From: Mycobacterium sp. 3519A | GTDB lineage: Bacteria; Actinomycetota; Actinomycetes; Mycobacteriales; Mycobacteriaceae | Length of the DNA stretch: 64,000 nt | Direction of reading: 5' to 3' | NCBI RefSeq assembly: GCF_900240945.1 | Contig: NZ_OESG01000014.1 | Location: 2,214,015-2,278,014, forward strand | Part shown: positions 17,561-25,712 of the stretch, piece after piece | Position numbering within the stretch: the stretch's first letter is position 1 | How the letters are laid out: each line of letters opens with the position of its first letter | Program-made: the position numbers and the translations under genes | The notes under the pieces: model-generated | Seen by the model: only the letters and a program-made list of their open reading frames with translations | Told to the model about the DNA's origin: nothing | Databases searched by the model: none

Positions 17561-18196
17561 ATGAAGGCAATCAGTCGGGTGTTCGTCGCGATGGTGGCGG
17601 CGCTGGCCGCTTTGTTCGTGAGTACGGGCACCTCTCACGCAGGTCTGGACAACGAGCTGAGCCTGGTTGATGGCCAGGATCGGACGCTGACGATCCAGCA
17701 GTGGGACACCTTCCTCAATGGTGTGTTCCCCCTGGACCGCAACCGGCTGACTCGCGAGTGGTTCCACTCCGGAAGCGCGGTGTACAACGTGGCCGGCCCG
17801 GGTGCTGACGAGTTCGAGGGCACCTTGGAGTTGGGTTACCAGATTGGTTTCCCGTGGTCGCTGGGTGTGGGTATCAACTTCAGCTACACCACGCCGAACA
17901 TCCTGCTCGACGACGCGTCGTTGTTCCCGGCGTTCAACCCGCTGGGTTCGGTGATTACGCCGAACCTGTTCCCGGGTGTGTCGATCTCGGCTGACCTGGG
18001 CAACGGTCCGGGTATCCAGGAGGTTGCGACGTTCTCGGTGGACGTGTCGGGTCCGCACGGCAAGGTGGCGGTGTCCAACGCGCACGGCACTGTGACCGGT
18101 GCTGCCGGTGGTGTGTTGCTGCGTCCGTTCGCTCGGCTGATCTCCAAGGCCGGCGACAGCGTCACCACCTACGGCGAGCCCTGGAACATGAACTAA
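17561..18196 (+). CDS. MspA-family porin, copy 2
   Basis: A 211-residue porin precursor identical to copy 1 apart from Leu8 to Phe in the signal peptide, so the mature proteins are the same and mixed octamers would not differ. Its upstream region (from 17453) is unrelated to that of copy 1 and contains a bulged inverted repeat (TGTAACGG near 17494 against CCGTTGTAA near 17524), so the two may be expressed under different conditions. ATG 17561 follows GGGGAG. It has no terminator of its own: the stop codon overlaps the end of the convergent mscL gene by 4 bp. Confidence 0.94.
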   Translation: MKAISRVFVAMVAALAALFVSTGTSHAGLDNELSLVDGQDRTLTIQQWDTFLNGVFPLDRNRLTREWFHSGSAVYNVAGPGADEFEGTLELGYQIGFPWSLGVGINFSYTTPNILLDDASLFPAFNPLGSVITPNLFPGVSISADLGNGPGIQEVATFSVDVSGPHGKVAVSNAHGTVTGAAGGVLLRPFARLISKAGDSVTTYGEPWNMN

Positions 18197-18651
18197 CTCC
18201 TGTCGGCGCTGGTTGTCTTCGCAGTGTCAGGGCTCGGGCCGGTGCCCGGGCCGCTGACGTGCTTGCCGACCTGGCCGTTCGTCTCGACCAGAATGTTGCG
18301 GATTTCGGTGAGCAGGCTGAGTTCGGTGTCCTGCGCCTGCTCGACCTCGCCCTTCTTGCGCAGCCTGTTGTACGGCACGACGACCAGGAAGTAGACGACA
18401 GCGGCGACGAGGATGAAGTTGATGGCAGCTGACAGCAGAACGTTCAGATCGATCGTCTGACCCCCGCCGATGTTGATGCGCAGGATTCCGTAGTCGGCAT
18501 CGCCGCCTGCGCCGATTCGGTTGATCAGCGGTTGGATGATGCTTTCGGTGAACTTCGTGACCAGAGCGGTGAACGCGGTACCGATCACCACCGCGACGGC
18601 GAGGTCGACGATGTTGCCTCTGGACAGGAACTCCTTGAACCCCTTCAACAT
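18193..18651 (-). CDS. mscL: MscL, large-conductance mechanosensitive channel
   Basis: A 152-residue channel subunit that opens on membrane stretch during osmotic downshock. The pore helix TM1 starts [21 protein letters not shown] (first 20 residues are the classic family start), then an extracellular loop, TM2 ([20 protein letters not shown]) and a C-terminal helix with [14 protein letters not shown] 18651 is chosen by homology and by the GGAGGG about ten bases upstream; the frame opens seven codons earlier. Its stop codon (18193-18195) lies inside the 3' end of porin copy 2. Confidence 0.95.
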   Translation of the reverse strand: MLKGFKEFLSRGNIVDLAVAVVIGTAFTALVTKFTESIIQPLINRIGAGGDADYGILRINIGGGQTIDLNVLLSAAINFILVAAVVYFLVVVPYNRLRKKGEVEQAQDTELSLLTEIRNILVETNGQVGKHVSGPGTGPSPDTAKTTSADRS

Positions 18652-18780
18652 GCGCTCGAATCCCTCCTGCATTCGGTGCTACCTGACAAGGGCAGACGTT
18701 AGTCGCGTTGGGCCTGCAGCGGACGCACTCTGCTGCTAGCTTCGCGGATTGAACTGTCCGGCAGGGAAACAGGAGGATCC

Positions 18781-18981
18781 GTGCGCTTGGTGTTGGCGGC
18801 TGTGCTGGTCGGGATCGCGGTGCTCGGAATCGGGACGGCCAGTGCCGAACCCACACCCTCGCCCGCGCCGGGGCCGGCGACCACCTCGACGTCCGACGAG
18901 TTGGCCGACATGGTGATGGACGCCATCCAGCACGGCGCCGCCGCGCCGACGACCACGCCGGTGCCCGCACCGCATCAGTGA
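18781..18981 (+). CDS. Small exported Pro/Thr-rich peptide
   Basis: A 66-residue product. GTG 18781 follows CAGGAGGA. The N-terminus is a signal peptide ending GTASA near residue 21. The mature 45 residues are Pro/Thr/Ala-rich with one short helix-like stretch (TSDELADMVMDAIQHG). There is no cysteine and no known domain. It is convergent with the SAF-domain gene and overlaps it by 7 bp. Function unknown. Confidence 0.7.
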   Translation: MRLVLAAVLVGIAVLGIGTASAEPTPSPAPGPATTSTSDELADMVMDAIQHGAAAPTTTPVPAPHQ

Positions 18982-19616
18982 AAGGTCAGCGTCACCGTCT
19001 GCAGCAGTGTCGCGGCGGCCACCTTGTTGGCGGCGTGACCGGGCAGCGCCACCAGCACCACGCGGTCGCCGCCCGCGCCTTTCGGCTTCTCCGAGACGAC
19101 CACCACGACAGCGTTCGTCGCCACCAACTGTGTCTGGCTGTCGGCGTCCGAGCCCGCAGCGAGCACGTCCACCACGTCGCCGGGGCGGACCAGATCGAGG
19201 ACAGCACTCTCTGCCAGCGGCAGCGGCACGATACGCGCGTCCGGGCCTGCGACCGATTCCGCCAACCGCGGCCCCAGCACCCGGACATCGGTCAGCACTT
19301 CACCGCGGCGGGCGGGCCCGGCAAGGGTGGCACCGACCACGGCGCCGACGTCCGACCGCGAACCGTCGGGAACCATTGTGGCAGAACGGTTTTCGATCCT
19401 GACGTCATCGGCGGTCAGCGCGACGCCGGAGGCGAGGTCACGTGCCGCGACGACGACGTCGGCGCGTTCACCCTGGGGGTTCGAGCGGAGCGCGATGACG
19501 GCGGCGAGCACGACGAGAGCGCCTGCGGCCACCCGGCGAGCGGCGAGCGTGCGTGACCAGTCGGGCCTGGCGGCGAGCAGCCGACTCAGCACAGACGGAT
19601 TGAGTGAGTCCCCCAT
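18975..19616 (-). CDS. SAF-domain protein (CpaB/RcpC-like), Rv0990c-like
   Basis: A 213-residue protein with one N-terminal membrane helix (about residues 28-44, GALVVLAAVIAL). A SAF domain follows (VVVAARDLASGVALTADDV, then RGEVLTDVRVLG), and a C-terminal region resembles RcpC/CpaB of Flp pilus assembly. No other pilus genes lie nearby, so a pilus role is doubtful. The position matches Rv0990c of M. tuberculosis. It may be the third gene of the run 5-formyl-THF cyclo-ligase, zinc ribbon, SAF protein. Confidence 0.75.
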   Translation of the reverse strand: MGDSLNPSVLSRLLAARPDWSRTLAARRVAAGALVVLAAVIALRSNPQGERADVVVAARDLASGVALTADDVRIENRSATMVPDGSRSDVGAVVGATLAGPARRGEVLTDVRVLGPRLAESVAGPDARIVPLPLAESAVLDLVRPGDVVDVLAAGSDADSQTQLVATNAVVVVVSEKPKGAGGDRVVLVALPGHAANKVAAATLLQTVTLTFH

Positions 19617-19683
19617 GCCGCCAACCTAGGCGGCCCAACACGCTGACAGCGCGGCCATGCGGCCCGCCTGTGGATAACTTCGG

Positions 19684-20013
19684 CTAGCTCGACGCGGCCG
19701 CGGCGGGCGCCGCGCTCGTGCTGCTGGAGCTCGAACCGTTGGAAGAAGAACCGGCCTTGTCTGACGACGACGACGAAGAGCTGGTGGACTCCGACGAGGA
19801 GCCGTTGGACGAACCGGAGGATGTCTTCTTGCCCGATTCGCGGCTGTCGGTGCGGTAGAAGCCGCTGCCCTTGAACACCACTCCCACGTTGCCGAACAGC
19901 TTGCGCAGCCGGCCGTTGCACTTGGCGCAAGTCGTCAGCGCGCTGTCGCTGAACGCCTGCACTGCGTCGAACCGATCGCCGCACTCTGTACACGCATAGG
20001 AATAGGTGGGCAC
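19684..20013 (-). CDS. FmdB-type zinc-ribbon, Ser-rich protein (Rv0991c/Ruc-like)
   Basis: A 109-residue protein. The zinc ribbon at the N-terminus has two CxxC pairs (YACTECGDRF and TTCAKCNGRL) and is followed by GSGFYRTDS. A low-complexity tail of about 60 residues is mostly Ser, Gly and Asn. The M. tuberculosis homologue Rv0991c (Ruc) has been reported as a redox-regulated chaperone whose zinc cysteines act as the switch; the same residues are present here. GTG 20013 is chosen for GGAGG upstream and for the VPTYSYACTECG start. Confidence 0.82.
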   Translation of the reverse strand: MPTYSYACTECGDRFDAVQAFSDSALTTCAKCNGRLRKLFGNVGVVFKGSGFYRTDSRESGKKTSSGSSNGSSSESTSSSSSSSDKAGSSSNGSSSSSTSAAPAAAASS

Positions 20014-20105
20014 AGAAACCTCCGAGGTGGTCAAACTTCTTAGCACTCTACCGGCTCAAGTGCTAGAACCGCTACGTGGGCTGGATCATTCCCTGCGCGA
20101 ACTCG

Positions 20106-20702
20106 TCAGCCGAGTGCGACCAGGCCGCCGTGCGGCGTCAGCGCGTGCGTCATCCGGACGTCGTGCGGTTCGGCAGGCAACCGGTCGACGAGTTCGTCGT
20201 CGCGGACAACGGCCACCAACCGCGCCGCCGCTGCGGCCAGCGGCAGCGAACGGTCGTAGAACCCAGCGCCGCGGCCCAACCGGACCCCGCTGCGGTCCAC
20301 GGCCAGCGCCGGTACCAGCACCACCTCGGCGACCCCGATCGCCTCGGCGCCCAGCCACGGCTCGGCCGGCTCCTGCAACCCGAATGGCGCGGCCACCAGC
20401 GCGCCGGGGGAGTACTCGCCCCACTGAAGCGGCATCGGCACACCCGCGCCGTCGTGGCGGGCCACCGGCAGCAACACCCGGACCTGGTGTCGCAGCAGCG
20501 AATCGAGCATGCCGACCGAACCGGGTTCGGATCCGACAGGAACATATGCGCAGACCGTGACGGAAGAGGTGATGAATGAACGCATATGCGCACACAGTGC
20601 GTCTGCCTCGGCGTCGTGCAGATGCGGTGCCAAGCCGCGGCGCGCCTGCAGGATTTCGGCACGCAGTTCGGATTTGGTGGGGCCCGCCACGGGAACAACC
20701 AT
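20106..20702 (-). CDS. 5-formyltetrahydrofolate cyclo-ligase
   Basis: A 198-residue enzyme that converts 5-formyl-THF to 5,10-methenyl-THF with ATP. The family features are KSELRAEILQARRGL at the start, the phosphate-binding region VLVPALAVDRSGVRLGRGAGFYDR (GRGxGxYDR motif) and the C-terminal DELVDRLPAEPHDVRM. ATG 20702 was used; the much longer frame upstream is the antisense of galU. It lies divergent from galU with 84 bp between starts and corresponds to Rv0992c. Confidence 0.9.
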   Translation of the reverse strand: MVVPVAGPTKSELRAEILQARRGLAPHLHDAEADALCAHMRSFITSSVTVCAYVPVGSEPGSVGMLDSLLRHQVRVLLPVARHDGAGVPMPLQWGEYSPGALVAAPFGLQEPAEPWLGAEAIGVAEVVLVPALAVDRSGVRLGRGAGFYDRSLPLAAAAARLVAVVRDDELVDRLPAEPHDVRMTHALTPHGGLVALG

Positions 20703-20786
20703 GGCAGCTTTTTCGCAGCCGCCGCAAAACAGATCTAACGGACGGCTTCGCGGCCCATCCACGACGAGGGCGTTAGGGTGTGAACG

Positions 20787-21698
20787 ATGACACGGCCTGA
20801 GGTACCGATCCCGTACACCGCAGTCGTACCGGCTGCGGGTCTTGGGACGCGATTCCTGCCCGCGACCAAGACCGTGCCGAAGGAACTGCTGCCCGTCGTC
20901 GACACACCCGGCATCGAACTGGTGGCTGCCGAAGCCGCGGAGGCCGGTGCGGAGCGGCTGATCATCGTCACCTCGGAGGGTAAGGACGGCGTCGTCGCGC
21001 ACTTCGTCGAAGACCTTGTTCTCGAGGGCACGCTGGAGGCCCGCGGCAAGAAGTCGATGCTCGAAAAGGTGCGTCGCGCACCGGCGCTGATCAAGGTCGA
21101 ATCGGTGGTGCAGGCCGAGCCGCTGGGCCTCGGCCACGCCGTCGGATGCGTCGAGCAGAACCTGGCCGACGACGAAGACGCGATCGCGGTGCTGCTGCCC
21201 GACGACCTGGTGTTGCCGACCGGTGTGCTGGAGACCATGTCGAAGGTGCGCGCCAAACGCGGCGGCTCGGTGCTGTGCGCCATCGAGGTGGCGCCCGACG
21301 AGATCAGCGCCTACGGCGTCTTCGACGTCGAACCTGTTCCCGACACCAACAACCCGAACGTGTTGCGCGTCAAGGGAATGGTCGAAAAGCCCAAAGCCGA
21401 GGACGCGCCGTCGCTGTACGCCGCGGCCGGACGTTATGTGCTGGACCGGGCGATCTTCGATGCGTTGCGGCGCGTGCCGCGGGGCGCGGGCGGCGAAATC
21501 CAGCTGACGGACGCGGTCGAGCTGTTGATCGGAGAAGGCCATCCGGTCCATGTGGTGGTGCACCGCGGGTCTCGACACGACCTCGGAAATCCTGGCGGCT
21601 ATCTCAAGGCTGCGGTTGACTTTGCGTTGAAGCGCGACGACTACGGTCCCGAACTGCGGCGGTGGTTGGTGGAGCGACTGGGGCTGATCGACTGCTAG
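20787..21698 (+). CDS. galU: GalU, UTP-glucose-1-phosphate uridylyltransferase
   Basis: A 303-residue nucleotidyltransferase that makes UDP-glucose for cell-wall polysaccharides and trehalose. It has the UTP-binding AAGLGTRFLPATKTVPKELL region (GxGTRxxPxTK...PKEL), the QAEPLGLGHAVGC glucose-phosphate segment, and the catalytic-metal Asp in LLPDDLV. Length is normal. It heads the galU-moeA1-rimJ-glpR run, as in M. tuberculosis (Rv0993-Rv0996). Confidence 0.95.
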   Translation: MTRPEVPIPYTAVVPAAGLGTRFLPATKTVPKELLPVVDTPGIELVAAEAAEAGAERLIIVTSEGKDGVVAHFVEDLVLEGTLEARGKKSMLEKVRRAPALIKVESVVQAEPLGLGHAVGCVEQNLADDEDAIAVLLPDDLVLPTGVLETMSKVRAKRGGSVLCAIEVAPDEISAYGVFDVEPVPDTNNPNVLRVKGMVEKPKAEDAPSLYAAAGRYVLDRAIFDALRRVPRGAGGEIQLTDAVELLIGEGHPVHVVVHRGSRHDLGNPGGYLKAAVDFALKRDDYGPELRRWLVERLGLIDC

Positions 21699-21737
21699 AC
21701 GCCACGACGGGCCCCTGAACGGCAGAAAGGCGCGCAG

Positions 21738-23003
21738 TTGCGTTCGGTGGAGGAGCAGCAGGCCCGGGTAGCGGCCGCCGCGGTGGCGCCACGCCCGGTT
21801 CGGGTGGCCATCGCCGAGGCCCAAGGCCTGATGTGCGCCGAGGAAGTGGTGACCGAGCGCCCGCTGCCGGGCTTCGACCAGGCGGCCATCGACGGGTACG
21901 CGGTGCGCAGTGTGGACGTCCTCGGCGTGGGTGGCGGCTCCGACGGCGACGAGGACGGCGAGGACAGCGACCGCGAGGTCAGCCTGCCGGTGATGGGCTC
22001 GATCGAAGCGGGTGCGCGGACACCGAGCAGGCTGCAGCCGCGGCAGGCCGCAAGGGTGCAGACCGGCGCGCCGATGCCGACCCTTGCCGACGCGGTGTTG
22101 CCGCTGCGCTGGACCGACGGCGGCGAATCACGGGTTACCGTGCTGCGCGGCGTGCGCTCGGGCGCCTATGTCCGACGCACAGGCGATGACGTGCAGCCCG
22201 GCGACGTCGCGGTGCGGGCGGGCACGATCATCGGGCCTGCCCAGGTGGGCCTGCTGGCGGCGGTCGGCCGTGAACGAGTGCTGGTGCATCCGCGGCCGAG
22301 GCTGTCGGTGATGTGCGTCGGCGGTGAACTGGTCGACATCTCGCGGACACCTGGCAACGGGCAGGTCTACGACGTGAACTCCTATGCGTTGGCCGCGGCG
22401 GGCCGCGACGCGGGTGCCGAGGTGACCCGCGTCGGCATCGTCGACACCGACCCCAAGGAATTACGGGAAGTCGTTGAGACCCAAGTCAATCGGGCCGAGG
22501 TCGTGGTGATCGCGGGTGCGGTGGGCGGCGCCGCCGCAGAAGGCGTGCGCTCGGTGCTGGCGCAACTCGGCGAGATGGAAGTCACCCGCATCGCCATGCA
22601 TCCCGGTTCGGTGCAGGGGTTCGGCCAACTCGGGTCGGACGGCGTGCCCGTGTTCCTGTTGCCCGCCAACCCGGTCAGCGCGCTGGTGGTGTTCGAGATC
22701 ATGGTGCGGCCGTTGATCCGGCTGTCGCTGGGCAAGCGTCAGCCGATGCGGCGGGTGGTGCAGGCCCGCACGCTGTCGCCGATCAGTTCGGTGGCGGGCC
22801 GCAAGGGATATCTGCGCGGCCAGTTGATGCGCGACCAGGACACCGGCGAGTACCTGGTGCAGGCCCTCGGCGGCGCGCCGGGGGCGTCGCATCTGCTGGC
22901 GACGCTGGCCGAAGCAAACTGTCTGGTGGTGGTTCCCAGCGAGGCCGAGCAGATCCGCACCGGCGAGATCGTCGACGTCGCTTTTCTGGCTCAGCGCGGC
23001 TGA
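21738..23003 (+). CDS. moeA1: Gephyrin-like molybdotransferase (MoeA1 / Glp)
   Basis: A 421-residue MoeA/gephyrin-fold protein. Visible parts are the N-terminal MoeA domain (GFDQAAIDGYAVRS), the MPT-binding/MogA-like domain (GNGQVYDVNSYALAAAG, then GSVQGFGQLG), and the C-terminal barrel. An acidic insert (GDEDGEDSDRE) lies near residue 70. In Corynebacterium the equivalent protein, Glp, binds FtsZ and works with the membrane receptor GlpR in division. The glpR homologue is two genes downstream here, which favours that role over cofactor synthesis. The start is TTG 21738 after AGAAAGG. Confidence 0.9.
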   Translation: MRSVEEQQARVAAAAVAPRPVRVAIAEAQGLMCAEEVVTERPLPGFDQAAIDGYAVRSVDVLGVGGGSDGDEDGEDSDREVSLPVMGSIEAGARTPSRLQPRQAARVQTGAPMPTLADAVLPLRWTDGGESRVTVLRGVRSGAYVRRTGDDVQPGDVAVRAGTIIGPAQVGLLAAVGRERVLVHPRPRLSVMCVGGELVDISRTPGNGQVYDVNSYALAAAGRDAGAEVTRVGIVDTDPKELREVVETQVNRAEVVVIAGAVGGAAAEGVRSVLAQLGEMEVTRIAMHPGSVQGFGQLGSDGVPVFLLPANPVSALVVFEIMVRPLIRLSLGKRQPMRRVVQARTLSPISSVAGRKGYLRGQLMRDQDTGEYLVQALGGAPGASHLLATLAEANCLVVVPSEAEQIRTGEIVDVAFLAQRG

Positions 23004-23023
23004 ATCGACACCGGCGGTCCGTC

Positions 23024-23677
23024 ATGAACCTTTGGCGTTCGAGCTCACTACATCCGGGGTGGCCGATGCCCGTCGGCCCGCTGCGGGTGCCGGGCGGGCT
23101 GGTGCGACTGCGGCCGGTGCGGCTGCGCGACGCGGCGAACTGGAGCCGGATCAGGCTGGCCGACCGCGCGCATCTGGAGCCGTGGGAGCCGGTCACTGAC
23201 GTGAATTGGGATGTGCGGCATGCGGTTTCGTCGTGGCCGTCGGTGTGCTCCGGGTTGCGCTCGGAAGCCCGCAAGGGCCGGATGCTGCCGTATGTCATCG
23301 AGGTGGACGGTGAGTTCGCCGGTCAGCTGACAATCGGCAACGTGACGCACGGCGCGCTGCGCTCGGCGTGGATCGGATACTGGGTGGCCAGTTCGGTGAC
23401 CGGACGCGGGGTCGCGACGGCCGCGCTGGCGTTGGGTCTGGACCATTGCTTCGGTCCGGTCATGTTGCACCGCGTCGAGGCGACGGTGCGCCCCGAGAAC
23501 GCGGCGAGCCGGGCGGTGCTGGCAAAGGTGGGCTTCCGCGAGGAGGGGCTGCTGCGGCGCTACCTCGAAGTCGACGGGGCGTGGCGCGACCACCTGCTGG
23601 TGGCCGTCACCGTCGAGGAACTCAACGGGTCGGCGGCGTCGGCGTTGGTGCGCGAGGGTCACGCAACCTGGGCGTGA
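23024..23677 (+). CDS. rimJ: GNAT acetyltransferase (RimJ-like)
   Basis: A 217-residue GCN5-family acetyltransferase of the RimJ/RimL type, which acetylates protein N-terminal amines (in Escherichia coli, ribosomal S5). It has the beta-strand pair LVRLRPVRLRDAANWSRIR, the acetyl-CoA loop in VTGRGVATAALALGL (near Q/RxxGxG/A), and the C-terminal NAASRAVLAKVGFREEGLLRR. The gene lies 20 bp after moeA1 in the galU operon. The target protein is unknown; the gene name follows Rv0995. Confidence 0.85.
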   Translation: MNLWRSSSLHPGWPMPVGPLRVPGGLVRLRPVRLRDAANWSRIRLADRAHLEPWEPVTDVNWDVRHAVSSWPSVCSGLRSEARKGRMLPYVIEVDGEFAGQLTIGNVTHGALRSAWIGYWVASSVTGRGVATAALALGLDHCFGPVMLHRVEATVRPENAASRAVLAKVGFREEGLLRRYLEVDGAWRDHLLVAVTVEELNGSAASALVREGHATWA

Positions 23678-23748
23678 TCGGGCGGCAGCGAAGCGGCCAA
23701 CGCTGTTACTAATGTGACATTTGTTGCTGGTGGTGCTTGTCAGCTGTG

Positions 23749-23766
23749 AATTACAGGTGTGTAATT
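23749..23766. promoter_or_regulatory. Perfect 18-bp inverted repeat upstream of glpR
   Basis: AATTACA and TGTAATT flank a 4-bp centre. The repeat is AT-rich in a GC-rich setting and lies about 70 bp upstream of the glpR start. It is a candidate operator for an unidentified regulator. Confidence 0.5.
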
Positions 23767-23833
23767 GACTCGGCGCGCCGTCCCTGGATGCGCTGGTCAC
23801 GGACCTAGCCTGTAGGGGAAAGGAGCAGGCGAC

Positions 23834-24859
23834 ATGCCAAGCATCCCCCAATCCCTTCTTTGGATCTCTCTTGTCGTGCTCTGGCTCTTCGTGCTGGTTC
23901 CGATGTTGATCAGCAAGCGCGACGCCGTTCGTCGCACCAGCGACGTGGCGTTGGCGACGCGGGTGCTCAACACCAGCCGCGGGGCGCGGCTGCTGCGGCG
24001 TGGCAGGCCGGCGGCCGGACACAACAGCGATCCGGACTGGCAACCCGCTGAGGACGACGACCTCGACGACGAGATGCACGAGGAGTCGAAGGAACGCGCA
24101 GTCGTGCGCGCGGCGGTCGTCGAATCCGAAATCGACAGCGAGCCAGACTATCTCGACGTGGACATTGTCGACGAGGACTCCGGTGCGCTGCCGGTGGGGG
24201 AGTCGGCGACCGAGGCCATCAGGGTCGTCGAGGAACCCGAACAGGCCGACGAGTTGCCGCTCGAATTCGCCGAGGAACCGGAAGCCGAGGAGCCCGAAGC
24301 CGGGGAGCCGGCGGCCGAGTACGACGAGCCGGAGTCCGACGGCACCGAGGACGAGTACGAATACGTCGATGATTCCTCCGGCCTGGAAGCGCCGTCGGAG
24401 ACCGATCTGCAGATCGCCGACTCGATCAGTGCCGCGCGCAGGCGGCGAGCGGAGGCCAGGGCGGCCAGCATCGACGCCCGCAAGTACAAGTTCCGCAAGC
24501 GGATGCTCACGGCGCTGACGCTGGCGATCATCGTGGCCGCCGCGGCGGCGATCGCGTTGACGCCGGTCGCGTGGTACGCCTGCGGGTCGCTCGGCGCCAT
24601 CACGATCCTCTACCTGGCGTATCTGCGCCGTCAGACCCGCATCGAGGAGCGGCTGCGCCGCAGGCGTGCCCAGCGGATCGCGCGCTCACGGCTGGGCGTG
24701 GAGAACACCGACGACCGCGAGTTCGACGTGGTGCCGTCGCGGCTGCGCAGGCCGGGTTCGGTGGTGCTCGAGATCGACGACGAGGACCCCATCTTCGAGC
24801 ACCTGGACTACGCACCGTTCGCCGGCGACTTCGACCTTCCGCGGGCGGCAGGGCAATAG
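23834..24859 (+). CDS. glpR: GlpR/SepX-like membrane divisome protein
   Basis: A 341-residue membrane protein. The N-terminal helix (SLLWISLVVLWLFVLVPMLI, about residues 6-25) is followed by a basic stretch. A very acidic, probably disordered cytoplasmic region (about 75-195, rich in Glu, Asp and Pro) comes next, then two close membrane helices (about 222-260). The C-terminus is RxxR-rich. This matches the receptor that anchors the gephyrin-like Glp at the corynebacterial septum (GlpR, Rv0996 in M. tuberculosis). ATG 23834 follows AAAGGAG. Confidence 0.82.
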   Translation: MPSIPQSLLWISLVVLWLFVLVPMLISKRDAVRRTSDVALATRVLNTSRGARLLRRGRPAAGHNSDPDWQPAEDDDLDDEMHEESKERAVVRAAVVESEIDSEPDYLDVDIVDEDSGALPVGESATEAIRVVEEPEQADELPLEFAEEPEAEEPEAGEPAAEYDEPESDGTEDEYEYVDDSSGLEAPSETDLQIADSISAARRRRAEARAASIDARKYKFRKRMLTALTLAIIVAAAAAIALTPVAWYACGSLGAITILYLAYLRRQTRIEERLRRRRAQRIARSRLGVENTDDREFDVVPSRLRRPGSVVLEIDDEDPIFEHLDYAPFAGDFDLPRAAGQ

Positions 24860-24906
24860 ATTTTCGGTGCTGACCTCGCGGCTGGTAGCCTGTGCTACCG
24901 GTATCA

Positions 24907-24982
24907 GGGGCTATGGCGCAGTTGGTAGCGCGACTCGTTCGCATCGAGTAGGTCAGGGGTTCGATTCCCCTTAGCTCCACCA
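24907..24982 (+). tRNA. tRNA-Ala (anticodon CGC)
   Basis: A full cloverleaf can be read. The acceptor GGGGCTA pairs with TAGCTCC (one G-U), the D stem is GCGC/GCGC, and the anticodon stem ACTCG/CGAGT holds loop TTCGCAT. The T stem AGGGG/CCCCT holds TTCGATT. CCA is encoded. The anticodon CGC reads alanine GCG codons. Confidence 0.96.
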
Positions 24983-25014
24983 AAAATGCCGGCTCGACGG
25001 TCAGCCGAGCCGGC
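24982..25014 (-). terminator. Terminator of the WYL regulator gene
   Basis: GCCGGCTCG (24988-24996) pairs perfectly with CGAGCCGGC (25006-25014). On the minus strand the hairpin is followed by ATTTTTGG. The stop codon of the WYL gene lies in the loop, and the T-tract abuts the tRNA 3' end. Confidence 0.8.
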
Positions 25015-25693
25015 GAGTGCGCCACCGCGACAGGTCCGTGTCGAGCACCGCGGGATCGCGTTCCTCAAACACCTCTGCGGTGATCTCGAGGTGCCGGATT
25101 CGGTCGAGTTGAAATCCGCGGATCCCTTCCCGCAGCCGACACCACCCCACGAACAGCCACGCGTCCCCGCCGCGCAGCAGGCCCATCGCCTCCACATCCC
25201 GCGTGGTGTGGGTCTGGCCGTCCTTGGAGGTGTAGTCCAACCGCACCACCCGGCGCGCGGCGATCGCCTCGGGAATCAGCGAGACGGCCGCCTTGGACGG
25301 CGGCTGGGCGTCGATGACGAACATCGACGCCAACGCCTCGTCGACCGGCGCAAGCTGATCCTCGCGGCTGATCGCCAGCACCTTCGCCCGTGCCCGCCGC
25401 GCCGCCGCGCCATACGGCGAGGTCTCCACCAAACCCAGGCCCGCGAGCACCGCAAGGGACTCCGGCACCGTGAGATTCAGCGGCGGCAGGGAGTGTTCCC
25501 GCAGGATCGAATACCCGCCCGACACCCCGTGGTCGGCGTAGATCGGGACGCCAGCCAGCTGCAGCGACTGGATGTCACGCTCGATCGTGCGCTTCGATAC
25601 CGCGAACTCCTCGGAGAGCCGGGCGGCCGACAACGGCCTGCGCGATCCTCGGAGCACGTCGACCAGCGCGTACAACCGCTCGGCTCTTTTCAT
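25001..25693 (-). CDS. HTH-WYL transcriptional regulator
   Basis: A 230-residue DeoR-like regulator. The N-terminal HTH_11 domain (LSAARLSEEFAVSKRTIERDI, of which SKRTIERDI is the recognition helix) is followed by a WYL domain with VVRLDYTSKDGQ and the C-terminal WCRLREGIRGFQLDRI. WYL domains sense small ligands or nucleic acids. Such regulators often stand beside a small NTF2- or cupin-fold gene as here, where the SnoaL-like gene lies 20 bp upstream on the same strand. Ligand unknown. Confidence 0.85.
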   Translation of the reverse strand: MKRAERLYALVDVLRGSRRPLSAARLSEEFAVSKRTIERDIQSLQLAGVPIYADHGVSGGYSILREHSLPPLNLTVPESLAVLAGLGLVETSPYGAAARRARAKVLAISREDQLAPVDEALASMFVIDAQPPSKAAVSLIPEAIAARRVVRLDYTSKDGQTHTTRDVEAMGLLRGGDAWLFVGWCRLREGIRGFQLDRIRHLEITAEVFEERDPAVLDTDLSRWRTRRLG

Positions 25694-25712
25694 GAGTCGA
25701 GTTTGCCCGGTC

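Larger units (their letters stand above)
16760..18200 (+). repeat. Tandem duplication of a 640-bp porin unit
   Basis: Bases 16760-17399 and 17561-18200 (offset 801) are identical by eye except for two adjacent-codon substitutions (CTG to TTC at codon 8). Identity starts exactly at the ATG and ends 4 bp after the stop, while the flanks differ. This points to recent duplication or ongoing gene conversion limited to the coding sequence. Confidence 0.9.

Noticed and set aside
18975..19616. SAF-domain gene as part of a Flp pilus locus
   Set aside because: No pilin, ATPase or secretin genes are near; the neighbours match the Rv0990c region.
20703..21824. A 572-residue minus-strand open frame covering galU antisense and the folate gene
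   Set aside because: Only the last 198 residues match a family; the rest is antisense to galU with shadow-type composition.
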